Shown: positions 16,951 through 25,191 of the stretch, in pieces | How positions within the stretch are numbered: position 1 is the stretch's first letter | Layout: each line of letters begins with the position of its first letter | Source of the DNA: CAUZWH01 sp965224275 | GTDB taxonomy: Bacteria > Pseudomonadota > Alphaproteobacteria > SHVV01 | Length of the DNA stretch: 64,000 nucleotides | NCBI GenBank assembly: GCA_965224275.1 | Contig: CBDCYR010000011.1 | Location: forward strand, 310,001 to 374,000 | Direction: 5' to 3' | Made by a program: the position numbers and the translations under genes | Notes under the pieces: generated by a model | Told to the model about the DNA's origin: nothing | The model's database searches: none | What the model saw: the letters and a program-made list of their open reading frames with translations, nothing else

Positions 16951-19900
16951 CCGCGCTTCGCGGATGCGTACAGCCACACTGTCGCTCGCGCCGACGGCTG
17001 CTGCCGTGACAACAGCTGCCGCCGCGCCACCGCCCGCTTCAGAAGCGACGGTGGCGGCCACAGCCTCGGCCGTAGCCGAAGCGGTGGTTCCTGTGGCGGC
17101 GAGGCTATCCCCGTTCACCACATATAGGTTTGTTCGCATGTATCCTTTGCTGGCGACGTCCATCATAGCGGCGAACGAATCGCCCTCGCTTTCCGAGACC
17201 GACCGGCCGACCGTGCTTTCCTCGATGCCGGTGCCGAGCGCATCGTGCCGGAGGTCGTCGGGCTCGACGTGGGAAAGATCGTTGCGTCCGAGATACGAAA
17301 CGGCGAGCTCTCGGAATAGGTAGTCGAGTACCGATGTCGCCATCTTGATCGCTTCATTGCCTTCAACCATTCCGGCCGGTTCAAACCGCGTAAACGTATA
17401 GGCCTCGACATATTCCTCCAGCGGAACGCCGTATTGCAGACCCAGGCTGATGGAGATCGCAAAACTATCCATCAGGCTCCGGAAAGCAGATCCTTCCTTG
17501 TGCATATCAATGAAGATTTCGCCGAGGTGGCCGTTTTCGAACTCGCCAGTCCGCAGATACACCTTATGCCCGCCCACGACGGCTTTTTGAGTGTAGCCTT
17601 TGCGCCGTTGCGGTAGTCGCCGTCGGACCCCGCGTTCGGCGAGCTCGCGTGCCAATGCGGTCGCGAGAACCTGCGCCTTGGTCGTCGCTGGGGCTTCGTA
17701 CAATTCCTCCATGTCGAGATCGTCGTCATCATCGATCTTGAGCGCCGCCAGCGGCTGCGAAAGCTTCGATCCGTCGCGATAGAGTGCGATCGCCTTAAGC
17801 CCCAAGCTCCACGCCAGCAGATAAGCGCTCTTGCAATCCTCGACCGTTGCCTTGTTCGCCATGTTGATCGTTTTGGAGATGGCGCCGGAGATATAGGGCT
17901 GCGCCGCCGCCATCATGCGAATGTGGCTTTCGGTTGAAAGATAGCGGGTGCCATTGCGACCGCACGCCGTCGCACAATCGAATACCGCGAGGTGCTCATC
18001 TTTGAGGTGGGGCGCACCCTCAAGCGTCATCGCGCCGCAGCAGTAAAGATTAGCCGCCTCAATATCGGCCTTGGAAAATCCCAATGTGCTGAGGAGGTCA
18101 AAACCGGGGTCTTCCAGATCCTCTGGACTTAGGCCGAGATTGTTGACGCAAAATTCTTCGCCGAGGGTCCATTTGTTGAATGCGTATTTGATATCAAATG
18201 CGCTTTTTAAGGCTTCATCGAGTTTGCTTAGGGCATCCTCGGTAAACCCGCGCTCGACCAGGGCTTCGTAGTCGAGGTTCGGCGCATCTTCCAGGCTTCC
18301 ACGCCCCAATGTGTAGCGCGCGATATCGCGAATTTGATTGCTGTCGTACCCAAGCCGCTCGAGTGCCTCGGGAACGGTACGATTGATGATGCGGAAATAA
18401 CCACCGCCGGCGAGCTTCTTAAACTTGACCAGCGCAAAATCGGGTTCGATGCCGGTGGTGTCGCAGTCCATGACCAGACCGATTGTCCCGGTCGGTGCGA
18501 CCACGGTGGTTTGCGCGTTGCGGTAGCCGTGTTTTTCGCCTTCTGTTACCGCAAGATCCCAGGCGCGCGCAGCGGCTGCTGTCAGCGCCGGATCAGGGCA
18601 GGCCATCGGGTCCAGTGGAACCGGGTCGACGGCGAGTCCTTCATAGCTATCACCGTGTCCATAGGACGCTCGGCGATGATTCCGCATCACGCGAAGCATG
18701 GAGTCGCGGTTTTCGTCGAAGCCCGGAAATGGTCCAAGTTCGGCCGCCATCTCAGCGGATGTTGCGTAGCTGGTGCCGCACATGATCGCCGTGATCGCAC
18801 CGCACATTGCACGGCCTTCGGCGCTGTCGTAAGGAATCCCCGACGCCATTAGCAATGCGCCAATGTTGGCGTAACCCAATCCCAGGGTTCGGTATTGGTA
18901 TGACAACTCAGCGATTCGGCGCGACGGGAACTGGGCCATCAGCACCGATATCTCCAGGACCACGGTCCAGATTCGAACCGCGTGTTCAAATGCCGCGACA
19001 TCGAAACTGCTATCAGGACGACGATAGGTCATAAGGTTTAACGATGCGAGATTGCACGCCGTATCGTCGAGAAACATGTACTCCGAGCAGGGGTTCGACG
19101 CTCGGATTTCGCCACCGGCGGGACACGTGTGCCAGTCGTTAATCGTCGTGTGGTATTGAATGCCGGGATCAGCCGACGCCCACGCGGCATAGCCAATCTG
19201 ATCCCACAATTCGGCGGCCTTTACCCGTTTCGAGATTTCACCATCGGTACGACGTATTAATTCCCACTCACCATCATCGAGAACGGCGGTAACGAATTCA
19301 TTGGTGACACGCACCGAATTGTTCGCGTTCTGACCAGCAACGGTTAAGTAGGCGTCGCCGTCCCAATCAATGTCGTAGGTCGGGAAAACGATTTCCTCAT
19401 AGCCCTGCTGGGCGAATTGAATGACCCGCTGGATGTAATTTTCGGGGATCATCGCTTGCCGCGCTTTGCGGATCGCTTTCTTTAACTCTGGATTATCAGA
19501 AGGCGTGAAGCGCGAGGGACCCTCAAGCGCGTGACAAGCCCGAATTACCACGTTGAGATGCTTGTCGCATAGCTTTGAACCGGAGACGAGCGCGGCAACC
19601 TTTTGTTCCTCGATCGTCTTCCAACTGATGAAATCCTCGATGTCGGGATGGTCAATATCGACAACGACCATCTTAGCGGCACGACGTGTGGTCCCGCCTG
19701 ACTTGATCGCGCCAGCTGCGCGGTCGCCAATCTTTAGAAAACTCATCAATCCGGATGATTTGCCGCCGCCAGATAAATTCTCGCCGCCGCCGCGCAAGTT
19801 CGAGAAATTTGAACCGGTACCGGAGCCGTACTTGAACAGGCGGGCTTCACGCACCCAAAGGTCCATAATTCCGCCTTCGTTCACGAGATCATCGGCAACG

Positions 19901-20508
19901 CTTTGAATGAAGCAGGCGTGTGGCTGGGGATGTTCGTAGGCGCTCTCAGAGCTGACGAGCTCACCGGACTCGAAGTCTACGTAGTGGTGGCCTTGGGCTG
20001 GTCCATCAATGCCATACGCCCAGTGGAGGCCGGTGTTAAACCATTGCGGGGAATTGGGGGCGCCCATCTGGCGTGCCAGCATGAAGCACATCTCGTCGTA
20101 GAACGTGCGGGCATCAGCTTCGCCATCAAAGTAGCCGCCTTTCCAACCCCAGTAGGCCCAGGTTCCGGCGAGACGGTTGAAAACCTGGGTGGCCGAGGTT
20201 TCACCAACCGTGCGTTCGTTCTCGGATAATCCGTCGAGCGCCGCCTGATCCGGAATGCTGCGCCACAGCCACGACGGGATGTCGTTTTCCTCGACCCGTT
20301 TGAGGCGCGCGGGAACACCGGCTTTACGGAAGTATTTCTGGGCCAAGATGTCACAAGCAACTTGTGACCAACTGCTTGGCACCTCTATTTCGCTCATTGA
20401 AAATACGACTGAGCCGTTTGGGTTCCGAATTTCGCTCGTGGTACGGCGAAACTCGATGCTTTCGTACGGTGATTGGCTTTCAACCGTGAAACGACGCTCA
20501 ATACGCAT
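16840..20508 (-). CDS. nrdJ: Adenosylcobalamin-dependent ribonucleotide reductase (class II)
   Basis: 1222 residues, the long alphaproteobacterial class II form. It reduces ribonucleotides to deoxyribonucleotides using a B12-generated thiyl radical, independent of oxygen. Visible: SPQWFNTGLHWAYG in the N-terminal part, catalytic ASNPCSEYMFLDD (about residue 470), LGLGYANIGALLM, and the phosphate-binding PTGTIGLVMDCDTTGIEP. The C-terminus has an Ala-rich linker (about 1120-1180) and then the redox/zinc tail ACNECGNF..CLKCGTCGS. ATG at 20506-20508. The promoter region holds two NrdR boxes. The 3' end is tandemly duplicated downstream. Confidence 0.97.
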   Translation of the reverse strand: MRIERRFTVESQSPYESIEFRRTTSEIRNPNGSVVFSMSEIEVPSSWSQVACDILAQKYFRKAGVPARLKRVEENDIPSWLWRSIPDQAALDGLSENERTVGETSATQVFNRLAGTWAYWGWKGGYFDGEADARTFYDEMCFMLARQMGAPNSPQWFNTGLHWAYGIDGPAQGHHYVDFESGELVSSESAYEHPQPHACFIQSVADDLVNEGGIMDLWVREARLFKYGSGTGSNFSNLRGGGENLSGGGKSSGLMSFLKIGDRAAGAIKSGGTTRRAAKMVVVDIDHPDIEDFISWKTIEEQKVAALVSGSKLCDKHLNVVIRACHALEGPSRFTPSDNPELKKAIRKARQAMIPENYIQRVIQFAQQGYEEIVFPTYDIDWDGDAYLTVAGQNANNSVRVTNEFVTAVLDDGEWELIRRTDGEISKRVKAAELWDQIGYAAWASADPGIQYHTTINDWHTCPAGGEIRASNPCSEYMFLDDTACNLASLNLMTYRRPDSSFDVAAFEHAVRIWTVVLEISVLMAQFPSRRIAELSYQYRTLGLGYANIGALLMASGIPYDSAEGRAMCGAITAIMCGTSYATSAEMAAELGPFPGFDENRDSMLRVMRNHRRASYGHGDSYEGLAVDPVPLDPMACPDPALTAAAARAWDLAVTEGEKHGYRNAQTTVVAPTGTIGLVMDCDTTGIEPDFALVKFKKLAGGGYFRIINRTVPEALERLGYDSNQIRDIARYTLGRGSLEDAPNLDYEALVERGFTEDALSKLDEALKSAFDIKYAFNKWTLGEEFCVNNLGLSPEDLEDPGFDLLSTLGFSKADIEAANLYCCGAMTLEGAPHLKDEHLAVFDCATACGRNGTRYLSTESHIRMMAAAQPYISGAISKTINMANKATVEDCKSAYLLAWSLGLKAIALYRDGSKLSQPLAALKIDDDDDLDMEELYEAPATTKAQVLATALARELAERGVRRRLPQRRKGYTQKAVVGGHKVYLRTGEFENGHLGEIFIDMHKEGSAFRSLMDSFAISISLGLQYGVPLEEYVEAYTFTRFEPAGMVEGNEAIKMATSVLDYLFRELAVSYLGRNDLSHVEPDDLRHDALGTGIEESTVGRSVSESEGDSFAAMMDVASKGYMRTNLYVVNGDSLAATGTTASATAEAVAATVASEAGGGAAAAVVTAAAVGASDSVAVRIREARMKGYEGDACNECGNFTLVRNGTCLKCGTCGSTSGCS

Positions 20509-20575
20509 CTAAGCCCCCAACTACCTATTAGCCTCCGCCGCGACCCCTTGGTGGCAATTACCACTCGCAGCAGGT

Positions 20576-20640
20576 CACCAGTTCTATATCTTGAGGTTCC
20601 CCCACCGCAGGGCCCAATATCTAGACATCATGAACTGGTG
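20576..20640. repeat. Inverted repeat enclosing the NrdR box pair
   Basis: CACCAGTTC (20576-20584) and its exact reverse complement GAACTGGTG (20632-20640) flank the two NrdR boxes with a 47-bp spacer. The arms are perfect, 9 bp. Confidence 0.6.
20584..20624. promoter_or_regulatory. Paired NrdR boxes upstream of nrdJ
   Basis: Two sites match the core CWATATATWG of the NrdR box at 9 of 10 positions: CTATATCTTG (20584-20593) and CAATATCTAG (20615-20624). Their offset is 31 bp, three helical turns, which is the known arrangement for NrdR repressor binding. The second box overlaps the predicted -10 of nrdJ and the first lies just downstream, consistent with repression when dATP is abundant. Confidence 0.8.
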
Positions 20641-20647
20641 GCGTCAA
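20618..20647 (-). promoter_or_regulatory. Candidate sigma-70 promoter of nrdJ
   Basis: Minus strand: -35 TTGACG (20642-20647), 18-bp spacer, -10 TAGATA (20618-20623). It lies about 110 bp upstream of the nrdJ ATG, with an NrdR box over the -10. Confidence 0.6.
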
Positions 20648-20921
20648 CAAAATTTTGTGACGAAAGTATGACAACCTACAACATCTAGTAGTAACGTCGA
20701 TAAGGCATTGCGCGTATTTTCATTTGAATCAATGATTTGGAGCCTAGGCCTTTGATAGAATGTTAAGGCAGGTCGAAAGGCAGCGGCCAAAGATCGCTTG
20801 ATGTCGGCGCTGATTGCGTGGTTTGCCGGCCTGGACGATCGACATCTCGAGTGCGATAGTCGCGCCAAATGCGGGTATGACCCTCCCAACTGATCAGCTT
20901 GCAGCGAGTGAGATAGTTGTC
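20648..20921. other. Intergenic stretch between nrdJ promoter and NDUFA12 gene
   Basis: About 270 bp with an AT-rich first half (to about 20770). No coding frame with recognisable similarity, tRNA or terminator was seen; it presumably carries the promoter for the NDUFA12-mlaD group. Confidence 0.5.
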
Positions 20922-21299
20922 ATGGGCTTGTTGAGCCAAATATTTACCTGGTGGAACGGCGATACCCCGTGGACCCGATTTTTTACGTGGCGGCACGGCG
21001 AAAAGGTCGGCACCGATCAATTTGGCAACCGCTACTTCAAGGAAAAAAACGGGCCCCGACGCTGGGTGCTGTATGACGGCGAAGCCGAAGCATCGAGCGT
21101 GCCGCCGCTGTGGAATGGGTGGCTTCATCACACGATCGATGCGGCACCGATCGGGTCGCAACCGAGCCACGAATGGGAGAAAGAACACCACCCCAATCCA
21201 ACCGGTACGGCAGCGGCCTATCGTCCGCCCGGCGATATTACCGGCACGGGACAGCGCGATCGGGCAACCGGCGACTACGAGCCGTGGCGGCCGGCCTGA
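20922..21299 (+). CDS. NADH:ubiquinone oxidoreductase NDUFA12/B17.2-like subunit
   Basis: 125 residues from ATG 20922 (MGLLSQIFTWWNGDTPWTR). Family hallmarks: VGTDQFGNRYFKEKNG, RRWVLYDGEAEASSVPPLW, then WLHHTIDAAP and the C-terminal YRPPGDITGTG..YEPWRP. It is an accessory subunit of complex I shared by alphaproteobacteria and mitochondria, involved in assembly or stability on the peripheral arm. It is followed 30 bp later by mlaD, a conserved neighbour in Rhodospirillales. Confidence 0.95.
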   Translation: MGLLSQIFTWWNGDTPWTRFFTWRHGEKVGTDQFGNRYFKEKNGPRRWVLYDGEAEASSVPPLWNGWLHHTIDAAPIGSQPSHEWEKEHHPNPTGTAAAYRPPGDITGTGQRDRATGDYEPWRPA

Positions 21300-21329
21300 G
21301 CGCAAGATAACGACGAAAGGCTGATCAAC

Positions 21330-21782
21330 ATGCGCGGCAATGTGGTTGAAGCTCTACTCGGCGCGGTGGTCTTGGTGGTTGCTGGCGGTTTTCTTTTATT
21401 CGCTTACTCGGCCACCGACGTCGCGGCCGTCGCCGGCTATGAGGTCAGTGCGAAGTTCGATCGTGTTGATGGCTTGGTGGTTGGCGGCGATGTTCGGCTT
21501 GGGGGGATCAAAGTCGGCACGATTGTTGGGGCGGAACTTGAACCGGATACTTATTTGGCGGTCGTTCGGATGACCATCGACCCGTCGATCAAGCTGCCGG
21601 TGGATTCATCGGCGGAGATCATTAGCGATGGTCTTCTCGGCAGCAGATATTTGGCGCTGGTCCCCGGTGGCGAAGAGGACGTATTGGAAGTTGGTGGCGA
21701 AATCCGCTTCACACAGTCGCCGGTGAGCCTGGAGAATCTAATCGGTCAGTTGATCTTCAGCCAAGGCGAATCAAAAGAATAG
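21330..21782 (+). CDS. mlaD: Phospholipid-transport MCE protein MlaD
   Basis: 150 residues: an N-terminal transmembrane anchor (about 6-27) and a single MCE domain (KFDRVDGLVVGGDVRLGGIKV, GLLGSRYLALVPGG). MlaD forms the periplasmic hexameric ring of the MlaFEDB transporter that maintains outer-membrane lipid asymmetry. mlaE and mlaF are not nearby; in alphaproteobacteria mlaD is often in this detached position. Confidence 0.92.
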   Translation: MRGNVVEALLGAVVLVVAGGFLLFAYSATDVAAVAGYEVSAKFDRVDGLVVGGDVRLGGIKVGTIVGAELEPDTYLAVVRMTIDPSIKLPVDSSAEIISDGLLGSRYLALVPGGEEDVLEVGGEIRFTQSPVSLENLIGQLIFSQGESKE

Positions 21783-21795
21783 TAAATCGCGTCAC

Positions 21796-22554
21796 GTGAC
21801 GGGCAGTCCCACTCAGAGTTGGTCGGCCGATCTGTACGCGCGCCATGCGTCCTTCGTCCCCCATCAGGGGGCGGCGTGGGTCGACGGGCTTGGGCCTCTT
21901 GATGGGCTCGATCTGCTTGATCTCGGCTGTGGTGACGGCGTTTTGTCGCGACGTTTGGTGGAGCGCGGCGCCCGGGTTGTCGCCGTTGATGCAAGCCCGG
22001 AACTGATTGCAGCGGCCAAGAAAAATGGACTGGATGCGCACGTGGCTGATGGTCGCGAACTCTCGTTCGACCACGAGTTCGATATGGTGTTCTCCCACGC
22101 TGCACTCCACTGGATGAAGCCGCCGCAGCCGGTTTTGCGAGGGGTAAGAAACGCGCTGAGGGCTGGCGGACGTTTTGTTGCGGATATGGGGGGTGCTGGA
22201 AATGTTGCCTTTGAGGCGGCTGCGCTCGAAGCCGCGCTTGATCGTCGTGGGCTTGATGGGAAGGCGGCCAACCCATGGTATTTTCCGGAAACGGAGGGGT
22301 ACCGCCAGCTCCTCGAGGAGGCGGGTTTTGTGGTTGATGCGATCGAATCGTTTGAGCGCCCGACATCGATCGATAGCGATATCGGGGGCTGGCTTGCGAC
22401 CTTTGCAGAAACTTTTTTACGGCAGGTTGATAGTGCCGAACGCGCTGTCGTCATTAGAGAAGTTGCAGATTCCTTGCGCCCACACTTGAGCGACGGCGCC
22501 GATAACTGGACGCTCGAATATGTCCGCCTGCGGTTTGCCGCCCATGTTGATTGA
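21796..22554 (+). CDS. Class I SAM-dependent methyltransferase
   Basis: 252 residues, GTG start 13 bp after the mlaD stop. The SAM-binding motif I is LLDLGCGDGVLSRRL (about residues 40-54), followed by VVAVDASPELIAAAKK and the acidic and post motifs DMVFSHAALHWM. The overall pattern is that of trans-aconitate-type or BioC-like methyltransferases; the substrate is unknown. It lies between mlaD and DUF2155, which are often adjacent. Its stop overlaps the start region of the DUF2155 gene. Confidence 0.85.
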   Translation: MTGSPTQSWSADLYARHASFVPHQGAAWVDGLGPLDGLDLLDLGCGDGVLSRRLVERGARVVAVDASPELIAAAKKNGLDAHVADGRELSFDHEFDMVFSHAALHWMKPPQPVLRGVRNALRAGGRFVADMGGAGNVAFEAAALEAALDRRGLDGKAANPWYFPETEGYRQLLEEAGFVVDAIESFERPTSIDSDIGGWLATFAETFLRQVDSAERAVVIREVADSLRPHLSDGADNWTLEYVRLRFAAHVD

Positions 22555-22951
22555 GAAGTGTGGCTGGTCGTTATCGGCTCTTTGTGTCACCGGCCTGCTT
22601 AGCTTCCACGCTGTACTCGCACAGGCCGAACGGGCTGCCATTCTACAGGGGCTCGACAAGGTCACAGCGCGGATCTCCACCATTAGCGCGCCAATCGATC
22701 ATCCTGTTCGCTTCGGCGCGTTACAGATTACGGCGCGCTATTGCCGAACCCGGCCACCAGAAGAAACCCCGGAGACGTCGGTGTTTCTGGAGATCCTTGA
22801 ACTCAAGACTGGCGAGCCGGCCGTGCGCGTGTTTGGCGGTTGGATGTTCGCATCGAGTCCGGCCCTGAATGCACTTGAGCATCCGGTTTATGATTTGCGC
22901 GTGATTGCTTGTAAGACCGTGACTCCCGAGGCTGGGTCGGGCAGCGAGTAG
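22544..22951 (+). CDS. DUF2155-domain exported protein
   Basis: 135 residues from ATG 22544 (MLIEKCGWSLSALCVTGL), with a signal peptide ending near VLAQA. The DUF2155 pattern is clear: LQGLDKVTARISTISAPIDHPVRFGALQITARYCRTRPP (quoted only in part as key segments) and VRVFGGWMFASSPALNALEHPVYDLRVIAC. Alphaproteobacterial protein of unknown function, probably periplasmic. The start overlaps the end of the methyltransferase; its last 64 bp overlap aat on the other strand. Confidence 0.88.
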   Translation: MLIEKCGWSLSALCVTGLLSFHAVLAQAERAAILQGLDKVTARISTISAPIDHPVRFGALQITARYCRTRPPEETPETSVFLEILELKTGEPAVRVFGGWMFASSPALNALEHPVYDLRVIACKTVTPEAGSGSE

Positions 22952-23559
22952 AAATCCCCCTCGTGTGCCAGCGCGTCGCTGAGGCGCGCGCGATAGAGTT
23001 CTCGTGGCATGTCGATGGCGCCGAAACGGCTAAGGTGTTTGGTGACAAACTGAGTGTCGAGCAATCGGTAGCGGCCCTGTCGAAGGCGGGCAATCAAGTG
23101 GACCAGAGCAATTTTGCTCGCGTCGCTTTCGCGACTAAACATACTCTCCCCGAAGAACGCAGCACCGATCGCGACGCCGTAGAGCCCACCGACCAGTTGG
23201 CTACCGCGCCACACTTCGACGCTATGAACCTTGCCCATTTCATGGAGCTGATCGTAAAGATCGATGATGTCGTCGTTGATCCATGTGGTCCACCGTCCCG
23301 GCGCTGGCGTTGCACAACCTTCGATGACGTCGGCGAAGGCGGTGTTAATTCGGACTTGAAAAACGTCGGCGCGTACTTTGCGCGCTAGTCTTTTTGGGAT
23401 GTGGACATCGTCGAGAGGCAATATCCCGCGCACCTCTGGCTCGATCCAATAGAGCCGCGAATCGTGACGATCCTCGGCCATTGGGAACAGACCATGGCGG
23501 TAGGCTTCAAGCAGCAGCTCCGGTGTAATGCGAAGTGGTTTTGGCTTTAGCGGTCGCAC
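22888..23559 (-). CDS. aat: Leucyl/phenylalanyl-tRNA-protein transferase
   Basis: 223 residues from GTG 23559, one base after the aroQ stop. It adds Leu or Phe from tRNA to N-terminal Lys/Arg of proteins, making N-degrons for ClpAP. Family motifs: LLEAYRHGLFPMAED, YWIEPEVRGILPLD, then GVAIGAAFFGESMFSRESDASKIAL and LLDTQFVTKHLSRFGA. A longer frame from 23625 lies wholly inside aroQ and is rejected. The 3' end runs 64 bp into the antisense of the DUF2155 gene. Confidence 0.93.
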   Translation of the reverse strand: MRPLKPKPLRITPELLLEAYRHGLFPMAEDRHDSRLYWIEPEVRGILPLDDVHIPKRLARKVRADVFQVRINTAFADVIEGCATPAPGRWTTWINDDIIDLYDQLHEMGKVHSVEVWRGSQLVGGLYGVAIGAAFFGESMFSRESDASKIALVHLIARLRQGRYRLLDTQFVTKHLSRFGAIDMPRELYRARLSDALAHEGDFYSLPDPASGVTVLQAITRKS

Positions 23560-23560
23560 G

Positions 23561-24004
23561 CTAGACGGCCTTGCGCAGCAAGTCCGCGATTGCCTCAACC
23601 GCAAGTTCGTAGCCGTGCGCGCCAAATCCGCAGATCACGCCGTCGGCGGCTTCACTAATAAAAGAACTACGGCGATAGGCCTCGCGTTGATAGATATTGG
23701 ACAGGTGGACTTCAACAATTGGCAGTTCAGCGCCGCGCAAGGCATCGAGGATCGCGACGGATGTGTGGCTATAACCACCGGCATTAATGATGATACCGGC
23801 CAAGCCGTCGCCCTGCTGGATCCAATCGACTAACTCACCCTCGCTGTTGCTTTGGCGAAAATCAATTTCTAGACCGAGCGTGGCAGCCCGCGCCTGGGTC
23901 TGGCGTTCAACGTCGGCCAACGTTGTCGAACCGTAAATCTCGGGCTCGCGTTTGCCGAGGCGGTTAAGGTTGGGTCCGTTAAGGACCAGAATTTTTTCGG
24001 TCAT
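23561..24004 (-). CDS. aroQ: 3-dehydroquinate dehydratase, type II
   Basis: 147 residues from ATG 24004 (MTEKILVLNGPNLNRLGKRE). Shikimate pathway, dehydroquinate to dehydroshikimate. Catalytic elements: NGPNLNRLG loop with Arg, EGELVDWI, INAGGYSHTSVAILDAL with the catalytic segment, VEVHLSNIYQREAYRR with the His, and GFGAHGYELA. Divergent from the thiS-thiG fusion across 188 bp that contain a striking inverted repeat. Followed directly by aat. Confidence 0.96.
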   Translation of the reverse strand: MTEKILVLNGPNLNRLGKREPEIYGSTTLADVERQTQARAATLGLEIDFRQSNSEGELVDWIQQGDGLAGIIINAGGYSHTSVAILDALRGAELPIVEVHLSNIYQREAYRRSSFISEAADGVICGFGAHGYELAVEAIADLLRKAV

Positions 24005-24032
24005 CCGATTGATCATATTCTCTGTAGTGGCC

Positions 24033-24077
24033 CGCTTAACGCAAGCGAGGCGGATAGGCAACCGCTTGCGTTAAGCG
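24033..24077. repeat. Perfect 15-bp inverted repeat, each arm itself dyad-symmetric
   Basis: CGCTTAACGCAAGCG (24033-24047) and its exact reverse complement CGCTTGCGTTAAGCG (24063-24077), 15-bp spacer. Each arm is also CGCTT-N5-AAGCG. The arms' centres are 30 bp apart, about three helical turns, as expected for two dimer sites on one DNA face. It sits in the divergent promoter region of aroQ and thiSG. It has no T-tract, so it is not a typical terminator. Confidence 0.85.
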
Positions 24078-24107
24078 CCGGTGTGGTTGAAAGGGTGAAG
24101 GGAGCTA

Positions 24108-24184
24108 CCCATACTCCATGTCCGGTTGGCGCTATTTCACAGCCGGCGCGTACAGGCTATGTATGGGCGCTACAGCGCACTGAG
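24108..24184 (+). promoter_or_regulatory. Potential structured leader before thiSG
   Basis: CCCATAC (24108-24114) can pair with GTATGGG (24161-24167), enclosing a GC-rich segment that can pair internally, and GCGC-TACA-GCGC follows near the ribosome site. The conserved CTGAGA and CCTGATCTGG blocks of the TPP riboswitch are not seen. Weak evidence. Confidence 0.3.
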
Positions 24185-24192
24185 GAATCACG

Positions 24193-25191
24193 ATGCAACT
24201 GCAGATCAACGGCGAAACACGTGAGTTCGCTGAGACAATAACGGTCGACCAACTACTGAATTCGCTGGGCTTGGATAGGCGCAAGATTGCTCTCGAACGC
24301 AATCTCGAAATTGTCCCACGTTCGGAATATGACCAACAAGCGCTGGCTGATGGCGACAAGATAGAAATCGTCCACTTTATTGGTGGCGGTGCGCATGCCG
24401 CCGAGATCGAGCCTGTCTTAGATCTCGATGAATTGGTCGTTGCCGGTCGCAGCTTTCACTCGCGACTTATCGTCGGTACCGGAAAATACAAGGACTTTGA
24501 GGAAACGCGCGATGCGCTCGAAGCGTCAGGTGCCGAGATTGTTACCGTCGCCGTGCGGCGGGTAAACGTAAGCGACCCGACGCAGCCGATGTTGGTCGAT
24601 TATGTCGACCCCAAGAAATACACCTATCTGCCCAACACAGCCGGTTGTTTTAATGCAGATGAGGCCGTGCGCACTCTGCGACTTGCGCGCGAGGCCGGTG
24701 GCTGGGATTTGGTCAAATTGGAGGTGTTAGGCGATCAAAAGACCCTCTATCCGAATATGCCCGAAACCCTGGTTGCGGCTGAGGCCCTGATCAAGGAAGG
24801 CTTCGCGGTGATGGTCTACTGTAACGACGATCCAATCGCCGCCAAGCGACTGGAGGAAATAGGTTGTTGCGCGATCATGCCGCTTGGCGCACCGATTGGT
24901 TCGGGCCTCGGTATTCAGAATCCGGTCCACATTCGTTTGATTGTCGAGGAAGCGGCGGTGCCGGTCCTGGTCGACGCCGGTGTCGGCTCCGCATCTGACG
25001 CCAGCGAGGCGATGGAACTCGGTTGTGATGGCGTCTTAATGAACACGGCGATTGCCGGAGCTAAGAGTCCAATTCTGATGGCCAAAGCGATGAAGCACGC
25101 GGTTCATGCTGGACGTTTGTCTTACCTCGCCGGTCGCATGCCGAAAAAGCTCTACGCGGATCCGTCGTCGCCGCTTGGTGGTTTGATCTAG
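24193..25191 (+). CDS. thiSG: ThiS-ThiG fusion (sulfur carrier / thiazole synthase)
   Basis: 332 residues. Residues 1-66 are ThiS (MQLQINGETREF, ending IVHFIGGG); residues about 76-332 are ThiG, with the Schiff-base Lys in WDLVKLEVLGD (about K175) and the phosphate-binding LVDAGVGSASDASEAMELG. ThiG forms the thiazole phosphate of thiamin from DXP, dehydroglycine and sulfur carried on the ThiS C-terminal Gly-Gly. In this fusion that Gly-Gly (64-66) is internal, which is known in some bacteria but mechanistically puzzling. ATG follows CTGAGGAATCACG. No other thi gene is nearby. Confidence 0.95.
   Translation: MQLQINGETREFAETITVDQLLNSLGLDRRKIALERNLEIVPRSEYDQQALADGDKIEIVHFIGGGAHAAEIEPVLDLDELVVAGRSFHSRLIVGTGKYKDFEETRDALEASGAEIVTVAVRRVNVSDPTQPMLVDYVDPKKYTYLPNTAGCFNADEAVRTLRLAREAGGWDLVKLEVLGDQKTLYPNMPETLVAAEALIKEGFAVMVYCNDDPIAAKRLEEIGCCAIMPLGAPIGSGLGIQNPVHIRLIVEEAAVPVLVDAGVGSASDASEAMELGCDGVLMNTAIAGAKSPILMAKAMKHAVHAGRLSYLAGRMPKKLYADPSSPLGGLI

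Noticed and set aside
24033..24077. Rho-independent terminator at the 15-bp inverted repeat
   Set aside because: It lies between divergent gene starts, has a 15-nt spacer and no T-tract on either side.
24080..24192. TPP riboswitch for thiSG
   Set aside because: The conserved CTGAGA and CCTGATCTGG blocks and their spacing are not present on the plus strand.
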